Positions 1 through 8,366 of a stretch of DNA of 64,000 nucleotides are shown piece by piece (the stretch's first letter is position 1; each line of letters starts with the position of its first letter). Below the pieces are notes generated by a model that was not told where the DNA came from, did not search any database, and saw only the letters and a program-made list of their open reading frames with translations. The DNA comes from Gordonia sputi NBRC 100414 (GTDB taxonomy: Bacteria; Actinomycetota; Actinomycetes; Mycobacteriales; Mycobacteriaceae): assembly GCF_000248055.1 (NCBI RefSeq), contig NZ_BAFC01000087.1, forward strand, positions 33,131 to 97,130. The letters run 5' to 3'. The position numbers and the translations under genes were made by a program.

Positions 1-381
1 TACCGCGAGCTGGACCGGTTGCGGGACAACGGTTCTCACGAGGTCCCAGAAGGCGACGTCGACCCGGAGACCGCGCACCCCGATGCTCTGATCTCTGCGC
101 TGGCCTCCGGCGACGCCCACGCCGTCGCATCACACCTGCACAACGACCTACAGCGTGCCGCACTGAGCTTGCAGCCGACGCTGCGTCGAACTCTGCGTGC
201 GGGTGTCGACGCCGGGGCGCTCGCCGGAATCGTCTCCGGTTCCGGACCCACGTGCGCGTTCCTGTGCGCCGACGAGGTGTCGGCGGTCAACGTCGCAGCA
301 GAACTGTCGGGAGCGGGCGTCGCCCGCGCGGTTCGCACGGCGAGCGGCCCCGTCCCCGGCGCACGCGTGACCGATGAGTGA
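1..381 (+). CDS. ispE: 4-diphosphocytidyl-2-C-methyl-D-erythritol kinase, C-terminal part (cut by window edge)
   Basis: The open frame runs in from base 1 and stops at 379-381, giving about 126 C-terminal residues of a GHMP kinase. The glycine-rich segment [11 protein letters not shown] is the conserved third GHMP motif of IspE, which phosphorylates CDP-methylerythritol in the non-mevalonate isoprenoid pathway. The N-terminal ATP-binding motif lies outside the window, so the symbol rests on this motif, on the alternation of residues around it and on the position next to an ABC-F gene, a common actinobacterial neighbourhood. Cytosolic enzyme. The next gene, a secreted lipase, starts about 75 bases downstream. 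Confidence 0.82.
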   Translation, partial: YRELDRLRDNGSHEVPEGDVDPETAHPDALISALASGDAHAVASHLHNDLQRAALSLQPTLRRTLRAGVDAGALAGIVSGSGPTCAFLCADEVSAVNVAAELSGAGVARAVRTASGPVPGARVTDE

Positions 382-457
382 CGGCGTGCCGATAAGCGAT
401 GGCGTGCCGATGAGTAACGCCCAACCAGCCGATCGTCGACGCCGCTACCCTGTGCGA

Positions 458-1615
458 ATGCAACAGGGGAGACGTGGTCTGGCGCGGGGCGTCTGCGCTG
501 CTCTCTCCGTGGTCGTTTCGGCTTCGCTGAGCGTCGCGCTGGCGCCGGCGGCCAGCGCCGACGACCGCGTGCCCGGTGGGACGATCATCAGCCGCGAGCG
601 TGTGCCTGCAGCGCAACTCCCGCCTGGAGCCGCCGCGGCTGAACGCGTCGAATACGTCACCCGCGACCAGTCCGGACACAGTGCGCCATCGTCGGGGATC
701 TACTGGATTCCGCAGGGCACACCGCCGCCCGGCGGGTGGAAGATCGTCTCCTGGGCTCACGGCACCACTGGAATCGGCGACGCCTGCGCGCCGTCGAAGA
801 CCAAGACGGGGTCGGGAGTCGACGCCGCTGTCATCGCCGCGCTGAAGGCGGGATATGCGGTCACGGCAACCGACTACGCGGGACTCGGCACGGCCGAGCA
901 GACGGAGTACCTCGGTGGTCGGGCCGCCGCGCACTCCGTGCTCGACATGCTGCGTGCGGCACGTTGGGAAGAGTCTCGGCTGAGCAACGACTGGGTGTCG
1001 ATGGGCCATTCTCAGGGCGGACACGCCGCGCTCTGGGCCGGGCACATGGCCGCCAGCTATGCCCCTGAGCTGCGGCTACACGAGGTTGTCGCAGCCGCGC
1101 CCGCGTCGGGTATCGAGTCGGTGTTCAGTGCGTTCACACCCAACGTGCCGAGTCTTGGCAAGGGAAACATCGTCGGCGGGCTGTTGCTCTTCATCCTCGC
1201 GGGCCTCGACCACGCGCGCCCCGAACTCAACGTGCGCGATCACCTGACCGTCACGGGTGAGAAGTATCTCGAACTCGCGCACGAGAAATGCTCCGGCGAC
1301 TTCTCCGACGCGATGCGCACGGTGTCGCCGGGATCGCTCGTTGCGCGCGCCTTCACCGACAAGGCATTCACCGACGCCCTCGCGGACTACACGTCGGTGC
1401 CGTCGAACGACTGGCATGTGCCGATCCGGATCGATCACGGCCTGTTCGATCCTGTTGTGCCCTACGTACTCTCGGCCTCACTGGTGCGTCGGCTGCGCTC
1501 AGCGGGCGCCGACGTCTCGTTCGTCACCCACCCGCGCGCCGATCACACGAGCGTCGTCGACCAGTCCCTCGACGACGAAATGCGCACAATCGGGCAGGCG
1601 TTCAGCAACGATTAG
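458..1615 (+). CDS. Secreted lipase of the LIP (secretory lipase) alpha/beta-hydrolase family
   Basis: Starting at ATG 458, the 385-residue product begins with a clear Sec signal peptide: basic MQQGRRGLAR, a hydrophobic core, and a likely cut after Ala34 (ASA before DD). An ATG at 374 in the same frame would bury this signal behind a low-complexity stretch, so 458 (or GTG 452) is preferred. The catalytic triad is visible: Ser185 in GHSQGG, Asp331 in GLFDPVVP, and His363 in RADHTS. Spacing and the GHSQGG nucleophile elbow match secretory lipases (PF03583) common in mycolic-acid bacteria, which hydrolyse acylglycerols or other esters outside the membrane. The exact substrate cannot be read from the sequence. 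It lies between ispE and an ABC-F gene, with no sign of a shared function. Confidence 0.8.
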   Translation: MQQGRRGLARGVCAALSVVVSASLSVALAPAASADDRVPGGTIISRERVPAAQLPPGAAAAERVEYVTRDQSGHSAPSSGIYWIPQGTPPPGGWKIVSWAHGTTGIGDACAPSKTKTGSGVDAAVIAALKAGYAVTATDYAGLGTAEQTEYLGGRAAAHSVLDMLRAARWEESRLSNDWVSMGHSQGGHAALWAGHMAASYAPELRLHEVVAAAPASGIESVFSAFTPNVPSLGKGNIVGGLLLFILAGLDHARPELNVRDHLTVTGEKYLELAHEKCSGDFSDAMRTVSPGSLVARAFTDKAFTDALADYTSVPSNDWHVPIRIDHGLFDPVVPYVLSASLVRRLRSAGADVSFVTHPRADHTSVVDQSLDDEMRTIGQAFSND

Positions 1616-1687
1616 CCCGCGTGGCCTGCCACGTGACCAGACACGGCCACGACCACCGCTCACCGGGCGCATTGGTAGCCTCGACCG

Positions 1688-3577
1688 GTGTCACCTGCCA
1701 ACCCAACCGCGCTGATCAACGCCGACCGCATCAGTAAGAGCTATGGGATCAAACCGCTGCTCGACGAGGTGAGCCTCGGCGTGCACGAGGGTCAGCGCAT
1801 CGGCGTCGTCGGGCTCAATGGCGGCGGCAAGACCACGCTCCTCGAGATCCTCGGCGGCGTCACCGAACCCGACGCCGGGCGCATCTCGCAGACCGGTGGC
1901 ATCCACGTCGCAGTCGTCACGCAGCGAGGTGAACTACCCGTAGGCGCAACAGTTTCCGACGTCGTCGTCGGCGACGACACAGAAGTCCACGAGTGGGCAG
2001 GCGACGCACGAGTGCGCGGCATCCTCGCGGGCATCGGTATCGACGGTCTTCTCGATCGACGCGTCGATGAACTCTCCGGCGGGCAGCGACGTCGGGTCGC
2101 ACTGGCGGCCGCGCTGGTCACAGACTCCGGCGTCCTGATCCTCGACGAGCCGACCAACCACCTCGACGTCGAAGGCGTGCAGTGGCTTGCCGAGCATCTC
2201 GTTTCTCGACGCGGCGCGCTTGTCGTCGTCACCCACGACCGTTGGTTCCTCGACACCGTCGCCACCCGCACCTGGGAGGTGCACGACGGTCAGGTCGACG
2301 AGTACGAGGGCGGCTACAACGACTGGATTTTCGCGCGCGCCGAGCGGGCCCGACAGGCCGACGCCGCGGAGGAACGTCGACAGAATCTCGCGCGCAAAGA
2401 GCTGGCGTGGCTGCGGCGCGGACCGCAGGCCCGGACCTCCAAACCCCGCTATCGGGTCGAGGCTGCCGAAAAGCTGATCGCCGACGTACCGCCGCCGCGA
2501 GATTCGGTGGCGCTCTCGGCATTTGCGCGACGCAGACTGGGCCGCGTCGTGATCGAACTCGAAGACGCGCACATCAACACACCGCCGAGCGACGACGGCA
2601 CTCCCGGGCGGGTCCTGCTCGACGATCTCACGTGGCGCCTCGCGCCGGGCGAACGCGTCGGTCTCGTCGGCGTCAACGGTTCGGGCAAGACCACGTTGCT
2701 TCGCGCGTTGGCCGGTGAGGTCGACGTCGAGCCCGGGCGTCGGGTCGAAGGCCTGACCGTCAGTATCGGTTGGCTCAAACAGGAACTCGACGACCTCGAC
2801 CCCGACCAGCGGGTGCTCGACGCGGTGGAGTCGGTGGCAACGCGAATCACGCTGGGCGACAAAGAGATCTCGGCCAGCCAACTCGCCGAACGACTCGGCT
2901 TCTCGCCAGCACGCCAGCGCACGCCGGTCGGTGATCTCTCCGGCGGTGAGCGGCGTCGACTGCAGTTGACCCGCATCCTGATGGGCGAACCCAATGTGCT
3001 GCTGCTCGACGAGCCGACCAACGATCTCGACATCGACACCCTGCAGCAACTCGAGGACCTCCTCGACAACTGGGCCGGAACCATGGTCGTGATCAGTCAC
3101 GACCGCTACCTCATCGAGCGTATCGCCGACACCACCTGGGCTCTGTTCGGCGACGGCAAGCTCACCAATCTTCCCGGCGGCATCGAACAATATCTCCAGC
3201 GGCGCAAGGAGATTGCGGCCAGCAGCACCGGCGACAATCGTTCTGCTGTGCTGTCCGGCGTGGCGGACAAGACGACAGGGGACAAGTCGGCAGGGGGCAA
3301 GTCAGAAGGGGAGACACCGGCAGGCGAGAAGTCGTCGGCGCCGGTTGCGCCCGCCCTGAGCGCGTCGCAGCACCGCGAGGCACGCAAGGCGATGAATCGA
3401 CTCGAGCGTCGGATCGCGCAGTTGGACGAGCGAGAATCCAAGCTGCACGTCGAATTGGCCGATGCGGCAAGCGATCCCGAGCGTCTCGTGACGCTCGGCG
3501 CGGAGCTGCGCGGCGTCGTCGACGAGAAGGAGACAGCCGAGATGGAGTGGCTCGAAGTCGCCGAGCAGCTCGAATAG
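1688..3577 (+). CDS. ABC-F family ATPase with C-terminal coiled coil (Uup-like)
   Basis: A 629-residue soluble protein with two ABC ATPase domains and no membrane segments. The Walker A motifs are GLNGGGKTT and GVNGSGKTT, the signatures LSGGQRRR and LSGGERRR, and both Walker B motifs read LDEPTN. The inter-domain linker is the charged P-site-tRNA-interacting type. The C-terminus has a lysine/glycine/glutamate-rich spacer of imperfect GDKSAG-like repeats, followed by a predicted antiparallel coiled coil (residues about 560-629), as in Uup-type members. ABC-F proteins act on the ribosome or on recombination intermediates rather than in transport. The start is GTG 1688. It stops 30 bases before the convergent SGNH hydrolase gene. 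Confidence 0.85.
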   Translation: MSPANPTALINADRISKSYGIKPLLDEVSLGVHEGQRIGVVGLNGGGKTTLLEILGGVTEPDAGRISQTGGIHVAVVTQRGELPVGATVSDVVVGDDTEVHEWAGDARVRGILAGIGIDGLLDRRVDELSGGQRRRVALAAALVTDSGVLILDEPTNHLDVEGVQWLAEHLVSRRGALVVVTHDRWFLDTVATRTWEVHDGQVDEYEGGYNDWIFARAERARQADAAEERRQNLARKELAWLRRGPQARTSKPRYRVEAAEKLIADVPPPRDSVALSAFARRRLGRVVIELEDAHINTPPSDDGTPGRVLLDDLTWRLAPGERVGLVGVNGSGKTTLLRALAGEVDVEPGRRVEGLTVSIGWLKQELDDLDPDQRVLDAVESVATRITLGDKEISASQLAERLGFSPARQRTPVGDLSGGERRRLQLTRILMGEPNVLLLDEPTNDLDIDTLQQLEDLLDNWAGTMVVISHDRYLIERIADTTWALFGDGKLTNLPGGIEQYLQRRKEIAASSTGDNRSAVLSGVADKTTGDKSAGGKSEGETPAGEKSSAPVAPALSASQHREARKAMNRLERRIAQLDERESKLHVELADAASDPERLVTLGAELRGVVDEKETAEMEWLEVAEQLE

Positions 3578-3607
3578 GGTTGTGAGAGTGGGTTTTTGCC
3601 GGAGTGA

Positions 3608-4552
3608 TCAGCGTCGGATCGCGCCGTTGACAAGCGCCGCGACACCGATCGATCCCGACTTGTTCAGGTGATAGGGATACGCGATGCGATTACTCAGACT
3701 CGACTCGTACCACGACGTGAGGCCGCACGGATCATGGCCTGCCGACGCACGATTGACGTCGACGAACTGTCCGTCGACCTTTGCGGTGGCACGTGCGAGA
3801 GCACGGTTGGCCCGGTCGAAGACCCCATGAAGCCACCGCACGTCTGGGTCGCTGATCGGTACGAGCGGCCAGCATCCGTGGGAACCCATGAAACCGCCGA
3901 TACCCACGACGATGATCTGCGCGTGCGGGGCCTTTCTGCGGATGGCTGCGAGCGCCGGAGTGACCGCGTTCTCCATGACAGCGATGCGGTTGACGGCGAG
4001 CTGCGCCAGGCCGCGGTTCGAGCGGCAGTGCCTGTCGCCGAACGGCGAAGTGCCGCAGGGTCCGACGATGCGTCCCCACGCCATGTCGTTTCCGCCGATG
4101 CTCACGGTGACGACCTGCGCGTCCGACGGAACCGACCACACCTGGGGCGGCTTGTACCCGCCGCTGGTTTGCTGGCCGACCCGATAGAGATGCTCGGCGA
4201 GTGCGCCCGAGCACGAAACGTCGATGAAGCGTCGCGGCAGAGTCAGCGCCGCAACGACTGTCGGATAGTTCAGCGCCGACCGTTTGCACCCCTCGAAGTA
4301 GCCGGGCGTCGGAGTGAAGAAGCTGCCCGAGGCGCGTGAATCGCCCAGCGCCACGTACGGCCCGCCCGAGTAGCGCACCGGTGTGCTGCCGGGATCCGCG
4401 CCGGCCCGCGAGGACGTGAATCCGCCGCTGGCCAGCAGGGTCGCAGTGCACAGCACCACGAGCGCGATCGTGACGATCGGTCGTCGTAGAAACCGCCTCA
4501 GATCAAGTTCACTCTGTTGCACAGAATGAACTTTAGGTTGTCTTGCGCACAT
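3608..4552 (-). CDS. Secreted SGNH/GDSL-family esterase
   Basis: From ATG 4552 the product is 314 residues: a short charged N-terminus, a hydrophobic export segment (about residues 24-42), then a SGNH hydrolase fold. Block I is GDSRASGS (nucleophile Ser72), block III is IGGNDMAW with the oxyanion Asn, and the C-terminal DPCG follows a His (GHDPCG) expected to complete the triad. Cysteine pairs in the mature part suggest disulfides outside the cell. The in-frame ATG at 4873 would overlap the divergent cstA gene and is rejected; GTG 4522 is the other plausible start. It probably deacylates a lipid or glycan, substrate unknown. It is divergent from cstA. Confidence 0.75.
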   Translation of the reverse strand: MCARQPKVHSVQQSELDLRRFLRRPIVTIALVVLCTATLLASGGFTSSRAGADPGSTPVRYSGGPYVALGDSRASGSFFTPTPGYFEGCKRSALNYPTVVAALTLPRRFIDVSCSGALAEHLYRVGQQTSGGYKPPQVWSVPSDAQVVTVSIGGNDMAWGRIVGPCGTSPFGDRHCRSNRGLAQLAVNRIAVMENAVTPALAAIRRKAPHAQIIVVGIGGFMGSHGCWPLVPISDPDVRWLHGVFDRANRALARATAKVDGQFVDVNRASAGHDPCGLTSWYESSLSNRIAYPYHLNKSGSIGVAALVNGAIRR

Positions 4553-4564
4553 TTTGCGTACGCG

Positions 4565-4577
4565 ATGTGAATCACAT
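4565..4577. promoter_or_regulatory. 13-bp perfect dyad (candidate operator) between SGNH esterase and cstA
   Basis: The sequence ATGTGA-A-TCACAT is a perfect inverted repeat in the 80-base divergent gap. It resembles half-sites of CRP/GlxR-type regulators (TGTGA/TCACA) but the half-sites are only one base apart, whereas the consensus spaces them by six. A carbon-status regulator would make sense for cstA, but this is inference. Confidence 0.35.
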
Positions 4578-4634
4578 AACCGTGAGTAGAGTGAGCCGCG
4601 GCATGTGCGAGCTTCCGAGGAAGGGCAGTGAGCG

Positions 4635-6923
4635 ATGACAACCGTGTCAGAATCGTCGACGTCGACGCGTGACGAGTTTCCCGACGTCGAGTTTGTGACC
4701 ACAGATCCCGACCGCCCGCCGGTGGCCGTGATCGACCGGAGTCCGATGACGCCGGGGAAGAAGGCGATTTTCGCAGTCATCGGCCTGCTCGGCGCCGTTG
4801 CCTGGGTGATCATTGCCTTCGTCCGAGGCGAATCGGTGAACGCGGTGTGGTTCGTCATCGCGGCGCTGTGCACCTACGTCGTCGCGTATCGCTTCTACGC
4901 TCGGCTCATCGAGATGAAGGTCGTGAAGCCACGCGACGACATCGCGACTCCTGCCGAGGAGTACGACAACGCTCGCGACTACATGCCGACCGACCGTCGG
5001 GTGTTGTTCGGTCACCACTTCGCGGCGATCGCCGGTGCGGGACCACTCGTCGGGCCGGTGTTGGCCGCGCAGATGGGCTACCTGCCGGGCACGATCTGGA
5101 TCATCATCGGCGCGGTGGTCGCCGGATGTGTGCAGGACTACCTCGTCCTCGCGATCTCGACTCGACGTCGAGGACGCAGCCTCGGCCAGATGGCCCGCGA
5201 CGAGCTCGGGTCCGTCGGCGGCACGGCCGCGATCGTGGCCGTGCTCGTCATCATGGTCATTCTGATCGCGGTGCTCGCGCTCGTGGTCGTCAACGCACTG
5301 GCCGAGAGTCCGTGGGGTGTCTTCTCGATCGCGATGACCATCCCGATCGCGCTCTTCATGGGTGTCTACCTGCGATATCTGCGGCCGGGCCGGATCAGCG
5401 AGGTGTCGGTGATCGGCGTCGTGCTGCTCCTGTTGGCCATCGTCGCCGGCGGGTACGTCGCCGAGACGTCGTGGGGGCAGGACTGGTTCAGCCTCTCGCC
5501 GGTGGTGCTCAGCTGGGCGATCATCATCTACGGCATCGCAGCGGCCGTCCTGCCGGTCTGGTTGTTGCTCGCTCCGCGCGACTACCTGTCGACGTTCATG
5601 AAGGTCGGCACCATCGCGCTGCTGGCCATCGGAATCCTGGTGGTACAGCCGGTTATGAAAGCCCCCGCGGTCAGTGAGTTCGCGTGGAACGGAAACGGCC
5701 CGGCATTCGCCGGTGCCCTGTTCCCGTTCCTGTTCATCACGATCGCCTGCGGCGCGCTGTCGGGCTTCCACTCGCTGATCGCGTCGGGCACCACTCCCAA
5801 GCTGCTGGCCAAGGAGGGACAGGCCCGGATCATCGGCTACGGCGGCATGCTCACCGAGTCCTTCGTCGCGATCATGGCGCTGATCACTGCATGCATCCTC
5901 GATCAGCACCTCTACTTCGGCATGAACGCACCGAAGGCGCTGACTCAGGGCACCAATCAGGGGGCCGCCGACTACGTCAACAGCCTCGGTCTCAGCGGAA
6001 AGCCGGTCGACGCACAGTATTTCGCCGACGCCGCGCAGAGTGTCGAGGAGAAGTCGATCGTCTCCAAGACAGGCGGTGCACCGACCCTCGCGATGGGAAT
6101 GTCGGAGACGCTGCAGCGTGGGTTCGGCGGAGAATCATTGCGCGCCTTCTGGTATCACTTCGCGATCATGTTCGAGGCCCTGTTCATCCTCACCACGGTC
6201 GACGCCGGTACCCGCGTGGCGCGCTTCATGCTGTCCGACGGTATCGGCAACCTGCCGGGCGCTCGTCGTTTCAAAGATCCGTCGTGGCGCCCGGGAGCGT
6301 GGGCGTGCACCCTGATCGTCTGTGCCGCATGGGGTTCCATCCTGCTGATGGGTGTCACCGATCCACTCGGCGGTATCAACACGTTGTTCCCGCTGTTCGG
6401 CATCGCCAACCAGCTGCTCGCCGCGATCGCGCTGACTGTCGTCACGGTGGTCTTGATCAAGCGGCGGCAGTGGAAGTGGGCGTGGATACCCGGTGTGCCG
6501 TTGGCATGGGACCTCATCGTCACCATGTCGGCGTCGTGGCAGAAGATCTTCTCGTCGAATCCGGCCATCGGCTACTGGGCGCAGCACCGCGCATTCGTGA
6601 ACGCCAAGGACGACGGTCTGACCACCTTCAAGACAGCCAAGAGCATCTCGGAGATCGATGCGGTCATCCGCAACACGTTCATCCAGGGAACCCTGTCGAT
6701 CATCTTCGCCGTGCTCGTGTTGATCGTCGTCGCGGCGGGTCTCTGGGTCGCCATCAAGGCTGTGCGCGCGGGCGGACTGCCCACCACCGAGGAGAAACCC
6801 GTTCCGTCGAAGATCTTTGGACCGCGCGGACTGTTCCCAACACGCGCCGAGAAGGCGGTGCAGCGCGAATGGGATGAATACAATGCCGCGCACGGGATTT
6901 CAGCTCGGAGTAGCGGACACTAG
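4635..6923 (+). CDS. cstA: Carbon starvation protein CstA (peptide/pyruvate transporter family)
   Basis: A 762-residue polytopic membrane protein with the CstA signature regions: GHHFAAIAGAGPLVGPVLAAQ at about residues 120-140, a long series of hydrophobic helices, and GFHSLIASGTTPK near the middle. Length and helix count are typical of actinobacterial CstA, which has an extended hydrophilic N-terminus. CstA proteins are induced by carbon limitation and import peptides or pyruvate. The ATG at 4635 follows a GAGGAAGGG-like Shine-Dalgarno region. The small YbdD-family gene follows after 11 bases, the standard cstA-ybdD pair, so the two are almost certainly co-transcribed. Confidence 0.93.
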   Translation: MTTVSESSTSTRDEFPDVEFVTTDPDRPPVAVIDRSPMTPGKKAIFAVIGLLGAVAWVIIAFVRGESVNAVWFVIAALCTYVVAYRFYARLIEMKVVKPRDDIATPAEEYDNARDYMPTDRRVLFGHHFAAIAGAGPLVGPVLAAQMGYLPGTIWIIIGAVVAGCVQDYLVLAISTRRRGRSLGQMARDELGSVGGTAAIVAVLVIMVILIAVLALVVVNALAESPWGVFSIAMTIPIALFMGVYLRYLRPGRISEVSVIGVVLLLLAIVAGGYVAETSWGQDWFSLSPVVLSWAIIIYGIAAAVLPVWLLLAPRDYLSTFMKVGTIALLAIGILVVQPVMKAPAVSEFAWNGNGPAFAGALFPFLFITIACGALSGFHSLIASGTTPKLLAKEGQARIIGYGGMLTESFVAIMALITACILDQHLYFGMNAPKALTQGTNQGAADYVNSLGLSGKPVDAQYFADAAQSVEEKSIVSKTGGAPTLAMGMSETLQRGFGGESLRAFWYHFAIMFEALFILTTVDAGTRVARFMLSDGIGNLPGARRFKDPSWRPGAWACTLIVCAAWGSILLMGVTDPLGGINTLFPLFGIANQLLAAIALTVVTVVLIKRRQWKWAWIPGVPLAWDLIVTMSASWQKIFSSNPAIGYWAQHRAFVNAKDDGLTTFKTAKSISEIDAVIRNTFIQGTLSIIFAVLVLIVVAAGLWVAIKAVRAGGLPTTEEKPVPSKIFGPRGLFPTRAEKAVQREWDEYNAAHGISARSSGH

Positions 6924-6934
6924 AAGGCGATGAC

Positions 6935-7129
6935 ATGAAGACCGGCCTCACCCACGCCCTGACCTCGGTGCGCTGGTACGTGCAGAGCGTCATGGGTGAT
7001 CGAGACTACGACCGCTACCTCGCACACCACGCATCGGAACACGGCGCGTCGGCCCCACTGTCCGAGCGCGAGTACTGGCGCCAACGCTTCGCCGACCAGG
7101 ACCGCAACCCGCAGGGCCGCTGCTGCTAG
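6935..7129 (+). CDS. YbdD/YjiX family small protein
   Basis: A 64-residue acidic/aromatic protein with the family pattern: an N-terminal W-Y segment (RWYVQSVMGD), then D-Y-x-R-Y-L, an E-Y-W-R-Q-R-F block, and a short cysteine tail. YbdD proteins always accompany CstA-type transporters and are thought to be accessory factors for them. A GAAGG ribosome-binding site lies just before ATG 6935. Its position directly after cstA supports the call. Confidence 0.85.
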   Translation: MKTGLTHALTSVRWYVQSVMGDRDYDRYLAHHASEHGASAPLSEREYWRQRFADQDRNPQGRCC

Positions 7130-7135
7130 GGCGGG

Positions 7136-7520
7136 TGGTGCGCCGATTGAGCCAACCTCCGCTGATCGAGCGCTCCTACCGCTGATCGAGCCAACCTCTG
7201 CTGATCGAGCCTGTCGAGATCACCCCGCCGCTGATCGAGCCGAGCCCGCCCCTGATCGAGCGCCCCCACCGCTGATCGAGCCTGTCGAGATCACCTCGAT
7301 CAGCGACCGCGGCCGAGATGGGGAGCCGCGCCTCGCAAATGTGTGTCTAATCGAAGGATGTGGGTGCTGCAGCACCCACATCCTTCGATACGACACATAT
7401 CTAGGCCCGGGCGACGTCGGTTGGTGGGTGATCTCGACAAGCTCGATCAGCGGCGGGGGCTCGATCAGCGGTGCGGGCTTGGTCGGTGGGTGATCTCGAC
7501 AGGCTCGATCAGCGAGTGTG
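7136..7520. repeat. Intergenic cluster of short CTGATCGAGC / TCGAGATCACC repeats
   Basis: This 400-base gap holds no gene. The left part has about seven copies of a unit based on GCTGATCGAGC, some extended to GCCTGTCGAGATCACC. The right part has the same unit on the opposite strand (GGTGATCTCGACAGGCTCGATCAGC). The switch of orientation occurs at the palindromic element 7339-7398. Two other intergenic regions in the window (33.9-34.2 and 49.4-49.7 kb) have the same family in a GGTC variant. Function unknown. Confidence 0.8.
7339..7398. repeat. 60-bp palindromic element, copy 1
   Basis: The core 7350-7389 is a perfect 20-bp-arm palindrome centred on CTGCAG, with arms reading ATCGAAGGATGTGGGTGCTG. 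It is framed by ATGTGTGTC on the left and a GACACAT on the right. A second copy lies at 34064-34126 with the same core (GATGTGGGTGCTG and its complement) and the same outer ends, and both are followed by TAGGCC. This is too symmetric for an ordinary terminator and lacks a T-run; it looks like a dispersed palindromic (REP/MITE-like) element. Confidence 0.75.
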
Positions 7521-7527
7521 GGCTCGA

Positions 7528-8292
7528 TCAGCGAGTCGACGCCCGATCCGCGGAGTCGACCGTGTCCGCGAAGTCGTCGATGAGAGCGGCGGTGTAGTCC
7601 GGCTGGATCAGCGGGAACAGGTGCATGGCCCGCGGGACGACGACGAGGCGTCCGTCGGCCGCGGTCTCGACGAACCTTTTTTCGTGCAGCCGGAACTGGT
7701 CCCACGCGCCGTTCGCGAACAGCGTCGGTCCCGGGTAAGCGGCGACGGAGGCGATGGCGTCGAAGTGGAGCACCGCGTCGACGACGTCGCGAATCGAATG
7801 GAGTGCGAGGCCGCCGGCCTCCATGTCGTCGGACACCTCGCGGCCAACGGCGATGCGCGTCAGAACCCTGCTGATCTGGGCAGCTTCGGACGGAAGCACA
7901 CTGGTCGCCGCGCCGAAGAGACGGAACGGTGTGGCGAGCAGCCCACTTGGCTGCGCGGTCGCGCACAGCACGCCTAGTCCCGCGACACGATCCGGGTGTG
8001 CCGCGGCCGTCGCCATCGCGACGTAGCCGCCCATCGACATACCGACGACCACCGCAGAGCCGCCGACCGAGTCGATCGCGTCGACCACCGCGGCGACGGC
8101 GCCGTCCAATGTGAACGTCTCGTCGGCGCGTGAGCCGTGGCCCGGCATATCGGGGCAGACCACGTCACGGTCGGCGAGCGAGCCGGCCACGCGCCGAAAG
8201 GTCTGTCCGCTCACGCGCAATCCGTGCACCAGAACTATCGGTGTGCGCGACGTGGTGTGGGGAGAATCGGTGGCAACGCTGTCGGTGCTCAT
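7528..8292 (-). CDS. Alpha/beta-fold hydrolase
   Basis: A 254-residue protein with the alpha/beta hydrolase order of motifs: an oxyanion HG strand (VLVHGLRVSG), the nucleophile elbow GMSMGG (Ser about 98), a late Asp in FANGAWDQF and the catalytic His in AMHLFP. No signal peptide, so cytosolic. The size and the cap region are like many single-domain esterases, epoxide hydrolases or haloperoxidase relatives, and the substrate cannot be told. It follows the ABC-F gene on the same strand after a 75-base gap with a strong inverted repeat. Confidence 0.75.
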   Translation of the reverse strand: MSTDSVATDSPHTTSRTPIVLVHGLRVSGQTFRRVAGSLADRDVVCPDMPGHGSRADETFTLDGAVAAVVDAIDSVGGSAVVVGMSMGGYVAMATAAAHPDRVAGLGVLCATAQPSGLLATPFRLFGAATSVLPSEAAQISRVLTRIAVGREVSDDMEAGGLALHSIRDVVDAVLHFDAIASVAAYPGPTLFANGAWDQFRLHEKRFVETAADGRLVVVPRAMHLFPLIQPDYTAALIDDFADTVDSADRASTR

Positions 8293-8313
8293 CGAAAGTC
8301 AGTATCCACGGAG

Positions 8314-8365
8314 AGTTGCGTGGGATCCACAGGTACAAAAATGCCCCCGTGGATCCCACGCAACT
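8314..8365. repeat. 17-bp-arm inverted repeat between ABC-F and hydrolase genes
   Basis: AGTTGCGTGGGATCCAC (8314-8330) and its exact complement (8349-8365) are separated by 18 bases. The right arm ends two bases from the stop codon of the minus-strand ABC-F gene, so it may act as a transcription terminator or mRNA 3' end. There is no T-run after the stem, so an intrinsic terminator is not certain, and it could be a dispersed repeat. Confidence 0.6.
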
Positions 8366-8366
8366 T

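Noticed and set aside
374..457. Lipase start at ATG 374
   Set aside because: It would place repeats ([13 protein letters not shown]) before the signal peptide and overlap ispE; ATG 458 directly precedes a normal signal sequence.
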